From: Wurfbainia villosa
Lineage: Eukaryota; Streptophyta; Magnoliopsida; Zingiberales; Zingiberaceae
Assembly: GCA_025175895.1 (NCBI GenBank)
Contig: CM046005.1
Span: 65,744,325-65,808,324 of the forward strand
Direction: 5' to 3'
DNA: 64,000 nucleotides
The position numbers were made by a program, and so were the translations under genes. The notes under the pieces were generated by a model. That model made no database searches. It was not told the origin of the DNA and worked only from the letters and a program-made list of their open reading frames with translations. This document shows, piece by piece, positions 36,541 through 47,784 of this stretch. The stretch's first letter is position 1. The number at the start of each line of letters is the position of its first letter.

Positions 36541-36925
36541 CTAGTGTGAGCGAGATTCCTTAGCCTGCGCAATCGCTCCATTGTTGTCACAATAGAGCTC
36601 TATAGGATCTGCTATGCTAGGAACCACCCTAAGCTCAGTAATGAACTTGCGGATCCAAACTGCCTCCTTTACTGCCTCTGATGCAGCAATATACTTGGTC
36701 TCTGTTGTAGAATCAGCATCTGTGTCTTGTTTCGAACTCTTCCAGCTCACAACGCCACCATTCAAGCAAAACATGAACCCTGACTGCAATCTATAATCAT
36801 CATGGTCAATTTGGAAGCTGCCATCACTGTAACCCTTTACAGCTAGTTTCCTATCACCTTCAAATATCAAGAAATATTCTTTAGTCCTTCTTAAGTACTT
36901 AAGAATATTCTTGACTGCTATCCAG
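36541..36925 (-). pseudogene. RNase H C-terminal part of E
   Basis: The minus-strand frame reads LAVKGYSDGSFQ, LQSGFMFCLNGGVVSWKSSKQ, DSTTETKYIAASEAVKEAVW and ELYCDNNGAIAQAKE, the standard copia RNase H with most catalytic acidic residues in place (D of YSDGSFQ, E of TTETKYIA, D of YCDNNGA). Upstream on the element strand it is cut off by the solo LTR at 36931-38483. Downstream the IADPLTKAL-type terminus is degraded near 36400-36460. Confidence 0.88.
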
Positions 36926-36930
36926 TGACG

Positions 36931-38483
36931 TGTAGAGGATTCGGTGACCGCTAGAGGGGGGTGAATAGCGCATTGGATGCGTAGATGGAATTTGTTCGCG
37001 TTTGATCGTCTACAATCTTGTTAACATAGCGGAATGATAATAACAAATATAAACAAAAAGATACACAACCACAACGTGAGATATAACGTGGTTCGGAACC
37101 GAACGGTTCCTACTCCATGGATCGAGCTCTAAAGAGCTCTAGCGATGCCACAAACACCACTAAACAATAAACTCCTTCTTGATAACACGTCGGAGGCGGA
37201 GAAACCTCTTACAAGTAATTACAAAAGCAATACACAAAAATACAAGAAAAATACAAAGAAATGTAAAGAGCACTTTACAATCTAGGGTTTTTGATCGCTT
37301 GCTTGTCAGTTGCTTGGATGAGCTTAAAGGATCCTGAAATTCACCTACAATTTGCCTTCAAATCGCCTCACCAAAGCTCTCAAAGAATCAATGCCGGAAT
37401 CTTCACAAATAGCTTCCTTTTAACCTGCATCGGGATGGATTTCCGCCTAGTAGTCGACTACCATAAGACCCCAGTTGACTGCCAACACTTTTGTCGTGAG
37501 ACAACGGCTTGATCCACGCTGGAAAAATTCCAACGGATCTCTTGGTAGTCGACTGATGACATCACTAGTCGATTGCTAACATTCATAGCCGACTACCTAG
37601 TCAGCTACGAAGCGTTCTGTGGTCGCAGCCGAAAAACCCCGTCCAGCAGTCGACTGCCATCCATGGTAGTCGACTGCCATAAGTCGACTGATCCAATGAT
37701 CAGTCGATTGCCAAGATATTTTTAGCCCTTAATCGACAGTCAAACTCTAGTCAACTCAGGGCAGTTGAACCGACCATATTGCCAGTCGACTGCTAACCTC
37801 AAACATGAGGTTTTAACCCCGAGTATGGTCCCCCCATACTTGCTATACCACCCTTAGCCTTGACATAAGCCTTCTAGCCACCTTCGTCAGCCTCGCGCCT
37901 ATCGGATCCCTCCAAGTCATCCAAGACTTGTTCATTCATACGCTAGCCTTCAGATTTGTCCATTGGCAATGTCATGCTAACGGTGTCTACACCGCCAAGG
38001 CACATTGGACTTACGCTGACAAGACTCTGCTTGGACTTTACGTCGTCAACCATTGGACTTATGCTGCCAAGACCTCACCCTTAGACTTTACGCCGTCAAT
38101 ATCAAACCCCTTTGACTTCTCAAATGCTAAATACTTATGACTTGGACTTTCACCGCCAAGACTACAACCTTGGACTTATGTGGCCAAGACTACATCCTTA
38201 GACTTTCCAAATGCCAAGACTCAAGCTTGGACTTTCCCTTGCTAACCCATGTTGGACTTTCCATGCCAAGACCCATGCTTGGACTTTCATCATCACATGG
38301 TCAACCCTAGTCAACCATCAAAATCCTCTCAAGTCCGATCAATCATGACCCGGGTCGATTGCTCCAACAACCTCCCCAAAACATTATCAGACATCAATAT
38401 CACACCATCATGTCAAACATAAAAATATCGCTCGAGTTAAACTCGAGTCCGATCAATCGTGACCTGGGCCGATTGCACCAACA
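36931..38483 (-). mobile_element. Solo LTR of family 2 (same family as I and B)
   Basis: 1553 bp, plus-strand borders TGTAGAGGATTCGG and GATTGCACCAACA, flanked by TGACG (36926-36930 and 38484-38488). Inserted between the reverse transcriptase and RNase H of E. It contains the TAGAGGGGGGTGAATAG tract (36951-36967), a cluster of GTCGACTG motifs (37445-37790) and the degenerate TTGGACTTT…GCCAAGAC repeats (38005-38290). Confidence 0.92.
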
Positions 38484-38488
38484 TGACG

Positions 38489-39058
38489 GTCACCTAGATC
38501 TGACTGGTATCTTCTCATCATGCTCAAAGTATATGAGACATCAGGACGAGTACATAGCATGGCGTACATGATAGATCCTATGGCAGATGCATAAGGGATC
38601 TTATCCATGCAATCTCTCTCCTCTCTAGAAGAGGGACTTTCAGTCTTCGAAAGACTCACACCATGTGACATCGGCAGAAATCCCTTCTTGGAATTCTGCA
38701 TGACAAATCGTAGTAATATCATGTCAATATATGTACTCTGACTTAGGACAAGCAATCTCTTAGATCTATCTCTATAGATCTTGATGCCTAGAATATAGGC
38801 TGCTTCACCTAAGTCCTTCATTGAGAAATAATTCCCCAGCCAAATCTTCACAGATTGTAGCAAAGGGATGTCATTCCCAATGAGTAGTATGTCATCCACA
38901 TACAATACAAGGAAGACAACTGTGTTCCCATTAACCCTCTTGTAGACACAGGGTTCATCTTCATTCTTGATGAAACCAAACTGTTTGATCGCATCATCGA
39001 ATCAAAGATTCTAGATCCAAGAAACTTGTTTTAGCCCATAAATGAACCTTTGCAACTT
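38489..39058 (-). pseudogene. Reverse transcriptase C-terminal half of E
   Basis: The minus-strand frame contains MYVDDILLIGND with the YVDD active site, then FSMKDLGEAAYILGIKIYRD, SQSTYIDMILLRF, MDKIPYASAIGSIMYAMLCTRPDV, a normal copia reverse transcriptase thumb. The sequence between the solo LTR end (38483) and the second solo LTR (39064) corresponds to G 10920-11460. Only a few changes disrupt it. Confidence 0.88.
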
Positions 39059-39782
39059 GCATATGTAACGCCCGCCCTTATCTGCTCTCAGGGCGGCGCT
39101 ACTTTTTCTTTTTTTTTTATAACATGACATATAGGGATCATTTCACAATCTACGTACTTAACGTGCTTTCATGGCATAAACCTTCTCTTATACATGCATT
39201 ACCTATCATATTCGTAATAAGCATGTTAACATCTCTTATCTCTTTTTATAACATGCATAACATAAAATATCCATTCATGAGTTCTAGCATATCAAACTTT
39301 TATAAGTAACTAAACAGTAACATAACTAAGCAACATTCAACATGGTACTAATAAATCTCAAGTCTTATAAGCGGAAGCAAATGTCTTAAGGTGTTCACTG
39401 AGCATATAAATATAAGTAGATAGGAATAGGGTCTTTTTCCACCATGCCACTATCACACCCACTTGGCCCCTCCTGCTACTTCCTCTTAGTTCATGTTTCC
39501 TTTATCTGCAGTATATGGACAACATGAACTATAAGCATATAGCTTAGTAAGATTCTTGCCTACTCACAAAAGCCACAAACCTCATCGAACAATTAGAAAA
39601 ACAGGAGCATACTAGCATAAATAGCATAAGTATTTCATAACAACACTATGTATCAACTTACCAACACAATGAAAACATAAGCATGGCATACAATTTACAT
39701 AAGCATGCTAAACATAATTAAATCTAAGCAGGGCATAAATTAAACATAAGCATTCATGATATCATCAACCCTAACATGCATA

Positions 39783-40055
39783 AAGGACATAGTCCTAAGC
39801 ATTCTTAAACTTAACGTAAGCATTCATAATTTCATAAATCATAGACAAGCATCAAGGACATAATCATAAGCATTCTTCAACTTGACATGAGCATTCATAA
39901 TTTCTTAAATCAAAGACAAGAATCAAGGACAAAATCATAAGCATTCTTAAACTTGACATGAGCATTCATAATTTCATAAATCAAAGACAAGCATCAAGGA
40001 CATAATCATAAGCATTCTTAAACTTGACTTAAGCATTCATAATTTCATACAAGTC
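39783..40055. repeat. 71-bp tandem repeat, about 3.8 copies
   Basis: Copies begin at AAGGACATA at 39783, 39854, 39925 and 39996, an exact 71-bp period with few differences. It lies inside the solo LTR at 39064-42387. Confidence 0.85.
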
Positions 40056-40319
40056 CTTTCTTTTCAAAACATATACATATAGGTACTTCAACATAATCAT
40101 AACTTGAATGGGGGGCCCCAGGTTAAGTACCACATAATGCGCGTTCCCTAATAGGCTGGGGTAGCGAGCCACCAGACCTACTAGAGCAAGACCTCTTACG
40201 TCTTACTAGGGCAAGACCTCTTACGTCTTCTTATGTCCCTATGGATTTGATTAACGACCACCTGACGGGTCGGGTACTTAACCTCTTACAAAGTAAAATA
40301 CTTAATTCCTTTCTTTCTT

Positions 40320-40560
40320 GTCATATCATAAAGAATGCTCTTAATCCCCAACATAAAAAGAGAAGCATCTCAATCTTATCTTATCATAAGGAGAGCTCTT
40401 AATCCCTACTTGAAAGGGAAGCATCTTCATCTTATCTCATTATAAGGAGAGTTCTTAATCCCTACTTGAAAGGGAAGCATCTCCATCTTATCTTATCATA
40501 AGGAGAGCTCTTAATCCCTACTTGAAAGGGAAGCATCTCCATCTTAGGCATTTCATAGCA
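40320..40560. repeat. About 55-bp tandem repeat, about four copies
   Basis: The unit contains GGAGAGCTCTTAATCCCTAC and GGGAAGCATCTCCATCTTA. The copies are slightly diverged, the first being the least regular. Confidence 0.75.
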
Positions 40561-40599
40561 TACATGCATTCATAACATAAGAGTACCCTAAAGGGGTCC

Positions 40600-40925
40600 T
40601 AAAGCATAAACATGTTTATCACATAAGCATATTTCATAGGCATATTCATGGCATATTAAATCATAAAACATGTTCATCTCATAGGCATATTTCATGGCAT
40701 ATTACATCATAAACATGTTCATCACATAGGCATGTTTCATAAACATATTTCTTGGCATATTAAATCATACAACATGTTCATCACATAGGCATATTTCATA
40801 AACATATTTCTTGGCATATTAAATCATAAAACATGTTCATCCCATAGGCATATTTCATGGCATATTACATCATAAACATGTTCATCACATAAGCATAATT
40901 CATGGCATATTATAATCATCCACAT
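40600..40925. repeat. Short tandem repeats with ACATGTTCATC and CATAGGCATATTTCAT
   Basis: Five to six irregular copies of a 55- to 60-bp unit built from ACATGTTCATCACATAGGCA and TATTTCTTGGCATATTAAAT. Confidence 0.7.
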
Positions 40926-40927
40926 AA

Positions 40928-41380
40928 CATAACTTCATAAGGGGGTATTTTCATGAAACCCTAGCCCTAACCCCAAGGTTGGCCGAAACATGTAGGGGGG
41001 GGGGTACTAAAATTTGATTCTTGTCACATAAATTCATTCATGAAGGTATACTACATAACATAACTTCATAAGGGGGTATTTTCATGGAACCCTAACCCTA
41101 ACCCCAAGGTTGGCCGAAACATGTAGGGGGTACTAAAATTTGATTCTTGTCACATAAATTCATTCATGAAGGCATACTACATAACATAACTTCATAAGGG
41201 GGTATTTTCATGGAACCCTAACCCTAACCCCAAGGTTGGCCGAAACATGTAGGGGGTACTAAAATTTGATTCTTGTCACATAAATTCATTCATGAAGGCA
41301 TACTACATAACATAACTTCATAAGGGGGTATTTTCATGGAACCCTAACCCTAACCCCAAGGTTGGTCGAAACATGTATGG
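40928..41380. repeat. 126-bp tandem repeat with telomere-like core, about 3.6 copies
   Basis: TAACTTCATA occurs at 40930, 41061, 41187 and 41313. The spacings are 131, 126 and 126 bp; the first is longer because of extra G residues. Each unit contains CCCTAACCCTAACCCC (CCCTAGCCCTAACCCC in the first) and GGTTGGCCGAAACATGTA. Confidence 0.88.
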
Positions 41381-41885
41381 CTATAAACTTGGATTTTTGA
41401 CACCTAAAATCTCCTACATGAAGCTTACAACCTACAAAAATTTCCTTAGTAGAATTTTCATGAAACCCTAGCCCAAAAACTTGGTTGGCCGAAACATGTA
41501 GGGCTCAAAGCTTGGATTTTTGTCACCTAAAAATTCCTACATGAAGCTTACAACCTACAAAAATTTCCTTAGTAGCATTTTCATGAAACCCTAGCCCAAA
41601 AACTTGGTTGGCCGAAACATGTAGGGCTCAAAGCTTGGATTTTTGTCACCTAAAAATTCCTACATGGAGCTTACAACCTACAAAAATTTCCTTAGTAGCA
41701 TTTTCATGAAACCCTAACCCAAAAACTTGGTTGGCCGAAACATGTATGGCTCAAGCTTGGATTTTTGTCACCTAAAAATTCCTACATGAAGTTTTCAACC
41801 TACAAAAATTTCCTTAGTAGCATTTTCATGAAACCCTAGCCCAAAACTTGGTTGGCCAAAACATGTAGGGCTCAAAGCTTCATAT
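41380..41885. repeat. About 123-bp tandem repeat, about four copies
   Basis: CCTACAAAAATTTCC recurs at 41431, 41554, 41677 and 41799. The unit shares GGTTGGCCGAAACATGTA and TTTTCATGAAACCCTA with the adjacent 126-bp array, so both arrays come from one ancestral unit. Confidence 0.85.
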
Positions 41886-42392
41886 TTCTTTCATGTAACA
41901 TGTCCTACAAAACTAATATACTGCAGGTGAGGGAATCTTACATCCTTCGCTTGTTTTTAGTTGGTAGATGACCTTATGGAAGCCAAGAACTAGCCTTCTC
42001 CTTGATTGGATGGGGTTCGGCCAAAGGGTGAAAATGGAGAGGGGGAGGGATGGTTTTCGGTGAGGAAGAAGAAGAGAAGAGGAGAAATGAAGTTTGGATA
42101 CTCATGCCCCCTCATTCCCCCCTATTTATTCATTTGAAGAGCCCCTTGATCTCCCTTACACTTAACCATAATTTCCCTTACTCCTCTAATGATATAATCC
42201 TATTGGGCTTCTGGTTAGTGGGTGCATCTATAGGGCTTGGCTATCTCTAGAGGTTTGGGGTTCAATTCCTAGGCCTTGCACCCCTTTTTGGCTTATTTTC
42301 TTTTATTTTTGAAAAAGCCCACATAAAACCCATTATCGTCAAGCCAAAAATTCTCGTAAAATGGTTAGAAATTTTACGGGCGTTACAGCATA

Positions 42393-43224
42393 CTTTGCCA
42401 GTATACTGTGGATCTATAAAACCCTTAGGTTGTATCATGTACACATCCTCGAGCAAGTTTCCATTCAGAAATACGGTTTTGGCATCCATCTGCCAGATCT
42501 CATAATCGTGGTACGCTGTAATAGCAAGCATGATCCGAATTGACTTAAACATCGCAACTGGAGAAAAGGTTTCATCATAGTCAATACCATGAATTTTCTT
42601 GAAATCTTTAGCTACCAATCGGCCCTTATAGGTATGTGTAAGTCCATCCATGTGAGTCTTTCTCTTAAAGACCCACTTACACCCAATGGGTTTGACGCCT
42701 TCAGGTGGATCGACCAAAGTCCATACTTGGTTGGTGTACATGGATTCCATCTTGGATCTCATGGCCTCTAGCCATTTCTCAGAATCTGGGGTCATCACAG
42801 CTTCCTGATAGGAGGTAGGCTCATTCTCAATGAGCATAATGTCATTATGGTCAGACAAGAGAAATGAGTATCTCTCAGGCTAACGATGTACCCTATCGGA
42901 CCTGCGAAGAGGTAGGTCTACCTGAACAGGTTGTTGTTCCACAACTCTTTGTGCAATAATCTCATCATCCACAACACTTTGTGGTTCCTGTTCAACCTCC
43001 ATCAAGCCCTTAGTGCTATGGTCCATATCTTGAATTTCTTCAAGATCGAATGTACTCCAACTAGTTTTTCTAGAAACAAAGTCCCTTTCTAGAAATACCC
43101 CAGTTTTTGCCGCAAATACTTTGTGCTGACTGGGAATGTAGAAGTAATATCCCTTCGTTTCCTTGGGATATCCAACAAAATAGTACTTATCGGATTTGGG
43201 TCCTAATTTTTCTAAGACTTGACG
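42393..43224 (-). pseudogene. Reverse transcriptase N-terminal half and linker of E
   Basis: 42393-42858 (minus) reads SPDSEKWLEAMRS…-type sequence: WTLVDPPEGVKPIGCKWVF, HTYKGRLVAKDFKKIHGIDY, ETFSPVAMFKSIRI, YEIWQMDAKTVFLNGNLLED. This is the copia reverse transcriptase palm with the first catalytic aspartate (QMDAKTVF). The frame runs into the solo LTR after the GKVC segment. 42859-43224 is the poorly conserved linker to integrase, broken by a stop near 42880. Confidence 0.87.
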
Positions 43225-43941
43225 TCAAACATAACTCTCACAACCCCAAATCCTCATGTAAGACATTTGGGGATTTAGACTTGTCCATATCGTATATGGT
43301 GTCTTTATCACAACTTTGGATGGAACACGATTAAGTGTGAAGGCTGCTGTGTCTAGAGCATATCCCCAAAAGGATATAGGAAGATCTGTGTGACTCATCG
43401 TAGATCGTACCATATCTAATACGGTACGATTCCTCCTTTTGGATACACCATTCCACTGTGGTGTTCCAGGAGGAGTGAGTTGGGATAGAATTCCACACTT
43501 AGCTAGATAATCACGAAACTCATGGTTAAGGTATTCACCACCTCGATCTGATCGAAGTATCTTAATAATCTTGCCAAGCTGGTTTTGTACTTCATTCTTG
43601 AATTCTTTGAACTTTTCAAAGGATTCTGACTTATGTGTCATCAGATACACATAACAATATCTACTGAAGTCATCAGTAAATGTAATGAAGTACCTATAAC
43701 CACCTCTAGCAGCAACATTAAAAGGGCCACACACATCACTATGTATAAGTCCTAACAAGTTTGTTGCTCTTTTGCTGTGTCCACTAAAGGGAGTCATGGT
43801 CATCTTGCCTAGAAGGCAAGACTCGCATGTCTCATATGATTCAAAATCAAATGAGTCCAGCAACCCATCCTTATGGAGCTGGGATAAGCGACTCTCATTT
43901 ATATGACCTAAGGGACAATGCCAGAGATAGGTTTGGTTCAA
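43225..43941 (-). pseudogene. Integrase of E with changed active-site glutamate
   Basis: A 239-codon open frame and a nearly complete copia integrase: zinc-binding part (LWHCPLGHINESRLSQL … CESCLLGKMTMT), core with HSDVCGPF, RSDRGGEYLNHEF and NGVSKRRNR, then FWGYALDTAAFTLNRVPSK. It would join element DNA to the host chromosome. The catalytic triad D, D, E is broken: the glutamate expected in NGVSERRNR is lysine (codon at 43438-43440 on the minus strand), while G keeps GAA. A single G to A change explains it, so the enzyme would be inactive although the frame is open. Confidence 0.9.
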
Positions 43942-44279
43942 CTCATTTGACTTGAATCTTTTGGTATTTATGTTTTAGATGGGGTTCTCTAAGTCTAGAA
44001 TGTAGAGTCCATTCATTAGAGGTGCACTACAATAGAACATATCATTTAAATAAATGGAACAACAATTGTTCTTTATTATAAATGAAAAACCTTTCTTGTC
44101 AAAATAAGAAACTGAAATGATGTTCTTTGTGAGAGCAGACACATAACAACATTAATCTAATTATAGTACAAGCCCAGAGGGCAGAGATAGAAAATAAGTT
44201 CCTACAGCAACAGCAACAACCCTTGCTCCATTGCCTACTTGTAGGTCTACCTCGCCCTTCGTCAATACCCTGCTATTTC

Positions 44280-46259
44280 TCAGCGCCTGCATATTAGTAC
44301 AAATGTGGAAGCACATCCGGTGTCAAATACCCATGATGAAGAAATATATAGATTAACTTCTATAACATATATATCTGAAATAGAAGTCTCACTTCTCTTC
44401 TTCTTAAGATCTTCCATGTATCCTTTGCAGTTTCGCTTCCAGTGACCGGTCTGACCATAGTGGTAGCATTCAGCATTCTTGGCAACCCCTCCTTTAGGTT
44501 TCAATGCATTGCCTTTGCCCTTGGCTTGAGACTTTCCCTTACTTTTAGGCTTGCCCTTGCCTTTTTTCTTTTGCACCATCAAAATGGAGTTAGGCTTTGC
44601 CTTCTTAAGATTGAGCTCAGCAGTTCTCAACATGCTAAGCATCTCAGGCAGTGACTTATAAATTTCATTCATGTTGTAATTCATGACAAATTGATTGTAA
44701 CTTTCTGGCAAGGATTGCAAGATCAAGTCAGTGGCCAGTTCTTGGCCAAGTGGGAATCCCAATCTCTGTAGGTTTTCTATGTACCCAATCATCTTGAGTA
44801 CATATGGGCCTACGGGAGTCCCATCTTGCATCTTGCACGGAAACAGTGCCTTAGAGATCTCGAATCTCTCGTGCCTTGCTTGTCCTTGATACAGTTGACG
44901 AAGATGTTCAACCATATCAAAAGCATTCATCAACTCGTGTTGCTTCTAAAGCTCAGAGTTCATGGTCACAAGCATTAGGCATGACACATCTAATGCATCA
45001 TCTTTATGCTTCTTGTAAGCATCTCGGTCAACTCGCGTGGTAGTGGCAGGAGGTGCTTCCAGAATGGGCTGCTCCAGGATGTACAGTTTTCTTTCTTATT
45101 TGAGAACAATTCTCAGATTCCTATACTAGTCCAGGAAATTATCTCCATTGAGCTTGTCCTTCTCAAGGACAGAACTGTTGGTGCAAGGGCACCAGATAAT
45201 TGAACATGTGTTTTGATTATGGCAAAGACACAAAGTTAAGTTTACATCGTTATCTCACGAGCTAAATCGAGTATGCAGAAAAGTACTAAAGCTAGAGCTA
45301 AAGGCTAGCGACACCCGGAGGAAGCCGTGGTGGTCGGGCGACACTCGAGTGACTTTGGAGGGAGCCGAAGGAATCGAGTGGAAGGCCAGAAGAAAGAGCT
45401 ACAAGGTAAGTATCGAGGAAAGCTCATGTGAGTGAGAGATTGGAAGGTCGTGTCCTCTTTATGGGGATGACCGTAGGCGGCGATCCGACTAAGACTTCCT
45501 GTGGAAGGTCTAGGTCGAGGTCGCATTTATCATTTTCCAAGCTAACCTCTTCTCAGGAAGTGGCGGTGGCGATTGGCTGCGCCATTGGGCCGATCGATGC
45601 TCTCATCGATCGATGGGAGTCATCGATCTCGATGGCGACGAATCAACCTTTGTGCTAGGTCAAAACAGATAAGATTTGACGCGGCCACTTCGCGATAAAA
45701 ATTATACAACTTCATGATCTATTCCGAAAAAGAGGAGACATATTCAGAGGGAAAAATCTATAAAAGGAGGGGTGGATTCCAACTCCATACATCATCAAGT
45801 TTATTCATCAAGTGCTCCTACAACGCCAACGCTCCAACACCGTCATAACGCCGATGCGACAAAAAGATCAGATCTTCTTCATCGACAGCAGCATCTAGTA
45901 ATTTATTTTGATATTGTATTCATTGTTTTTATTCGTAACGAGGTGAGGTAGGCTTGTTGCCTCATCCTCGTACATTCGGTTTTGTGATCGTTGTCTCCTA
46001 CCTCCAACAAGGAGGAGACATTATAGTGCTTTGCCCTTCGTACGCGGTCTAGGACCGATAGGGCCTTGGAGTAGCAACCGTTAGGTTGTGAACCAAGTAA
46101 AAATAAACTTGTCTTCTTATTTTTCCGCTGTGTCTACTCGTGTTTTAACGAACATAAACGAACGAAAAGAAATTCTACGCTCGCTATTCACCCGCCCCTC
46201 TAGCGACGCTTCTCGATCCAACAAGAACGCAGGGAGAGAGTGTTCGTATTTGTCGACAT
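44280..46259 (-). pseudogene. Gag and start of protease of E, split by a solo LTR
   Basis: Start ATG at 46259 (element strand MSTNTNTLSL), interrupted after about ten codons by the solo LTR at 45176-46223, then continuing to 44280. The part 44933-44280 is open: VEHLRQLYQGQARHERFEI, LQRLGFPLGQELATDLILQ, a lysine-rich KGKGKPKSKGKSQAKGKG, a zinc knuckle and the protease start SSWVFDTGCAS. Lesions: in-frame stops at 45126-45128 (TGG to TAG), 45096-45098 (CAA to TAA) and 44946-44948 (CAG to TAG), judged against G. The knuckle reads C-Y-H-Y-GQTGHWKRNC, so its second cysteine is lost. Confidence 0.87.
45176..46223 (+). mobile_element. Solo LTR, family 3 (copy F1)
   Basis: 1048 bp from TGTTGGTGCAAGGGCACC to TCGATCCAACA, flanked by AGAAC (45171-45175 and 46224-46228), inserted into the gag of E. 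It carries a TATA box (CTATAAAAG, 45758-45766) and the C-rich TTCACCCGCCCCTCTAGCG tract near the 3' end that also marks families 1 and 2. The orientation is inferred from that tract and the TATA box. A second copy lies at 48634. Confidence 0.92.
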
Positions 46260-47770
46260 GGTAATCTACAACATACACAATGCAAAAAATTAATATCATA
46301 TTCTATTTATCATTTAATTAGGCCTTTAATCAAATGATGCTCCCACTGAATTATAGGACTTTTGTAGAATTGAGTCATGGATGTGGTCAAACCACACTAC
46401 TAGATTCATACCAACTAGCTATAATTCTTGTGGGACAAGATCCACATCATACTACGTCTTGAGTTAGCTTTGTCTAAATCGCCCAAGACTTAGTATGATC
46501 GGTAGGTAACAAATTACCAATTACATCTTTATGCAACTCTTGTTTATAGGATCAAGATCTACATTTACAAAAAACTTGAGTTAGCTTTGGCTAAATGATC
46601 CAAGATTTAGTGTAAATGTGATCTTATCCTATCTTTCCAACAGTTAAAATATGCCTATAGTTTTACCCGATCCAATTGAGTTAACTAGTTTCACTCAATC
46701 TAATTGAGCTTATTCTCACCCAAGCTTTGATAGGCGGGACCAAGATTGTCCCTCTGCATCCTACCAAGATAATATGTGTTGCTCTGCTTTGGCAGATTCA
46801 ACAACAACAAATGATCGAGATAGTGATGGGTATCAAAACTTGGTAGGCATTTCGAGTTGACTTAATTAAGATCTAATCTAATTATGAATGTGTATCATAT
46901 ACGGATTAAGGCACTAATTACCCTATACTAGCATGCATCACATACATACAAGAAAAAACAAATATATATATATTTGTGAAGAGGTCATGGCCCCACTACG
47001 ATCTTCTCAAGCCAATGAGAAGATCGGACGGTCAACCTAGCGTTAGCAGCTTCTCTAAGCGCCTCCTTTGACCGCCATGTGTCGTCGACACCCTCCTTGT
47101 AACTCCGTCTATGAGTGGACCTTCCACCGCTTCATTTTGTACATTACAAACATGAAACTTGAGTTACATTCGAGTCTAAAATCTATTTACAATAAGAATA
47201 TAGTAAGGGAGGCACGACGCGCAGGTCACATATCATATACAACATGCACAAACTAAAAAATGGCGCACAAGCCGTATTATGAATTACAACATAATTTTAT
47301 CCAATCACATTGGGGTTTTTGGGCCATGACCATAATAATATCATACATAATTCTAAATTATGTATTTTAAATAAATTTATATAATTTTCCTACCTTTTTT
47401 TTTAATTTTATGAGTCACAACTCTGCAGCGGTCTCGCTAAGCGATTTTCGGGCACGATCGCGGGACAATGCCCCTTGCAGGGTTAGGGGCAATGCCCCTT
47501 CTCACAAAATTAATCTCGCAAGTGTCCCATACCATTCTTATAGATCCTTAAGTCACTATCCCAAACAAACCAAAATGAGACCTTGCCGTTTCGGAGAGTT
47601 TTTCTCGGTAGTTGAAGCCTACAAGTGTCCAAACACTTGTTGCTTCGACTCTACGAGAAAAATACTCAAAAAATCTATAAAATTAAGAAAATTACAGAAA
47701 CTTATAGATCTGTAACTTTTCGTATCTAATACAAAAATTATAAATATAAACATGTACATGCTTTGCATGT
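46260..47770 (-). other. Leader of E
   Basis: Non-coding region between primer-binding site and gag, related to G's leader. It keeps two copies of the AAATCTTGG…/AGCTAACTCAAG block (about 46458-46500 and 46570-46610), one imperfect. A TATATATATATTTG run is near 46960-46975. No gene is seen. Confidence 0.65.
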
Positions 47771-47771
47771 G

Positions 47772-47783
47772 GCTCTGATACCA
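47772..47783 (-). promoter_or_regulatory. Primer-binding site of E
   Basis: Plus strand GCTCTGATACCA, the complement of the initiator tRNA-Met primer site TGGTATCAGAGC, ending one base before the LTR at 47785. Unlike in G, it is intact. Confidence 0.92.
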
Positions 47784-47784
47784 C

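Larger units (their letters stand above)
39064..42387. mobile_element. Solo LTR, TGTAACGCCCG…CGGGCGTTACA type, rich in tandem repeats
   Basis: 3324 bp flanked by GCATA (39059-39063 and 42388-42392), inserted in the reverse transcriptase of E. The ends form an 11-bp inverted repeat, TGTAACGCCCG / CGGGCGTTACA. The 5-bp TSD, the TG..CA ends, the size and the lack of coding fit a solo LTR of a plant Ty3/gypsy element. A non-autonomous DNA element is a weaker alternative. The interior has at least five tandem arrays. Confidence 0.75.

Noticed and set aside
40960..41370. CCCTAACCCTAACCCC as interstitial telomere
   Set aside because: Only two to three units per copy, embedded in a 126-bp repeat; the plant telomere is CCCTAAA. 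Not a telomeric tract.
39064..42387. DNA transposon because of terminal inverted repeats
   Set aside because: The 11-bp inverted ends include TG..CA, the TSD is 5 bp and there is no transposase; a gypsy-type solo LTR explains it better.
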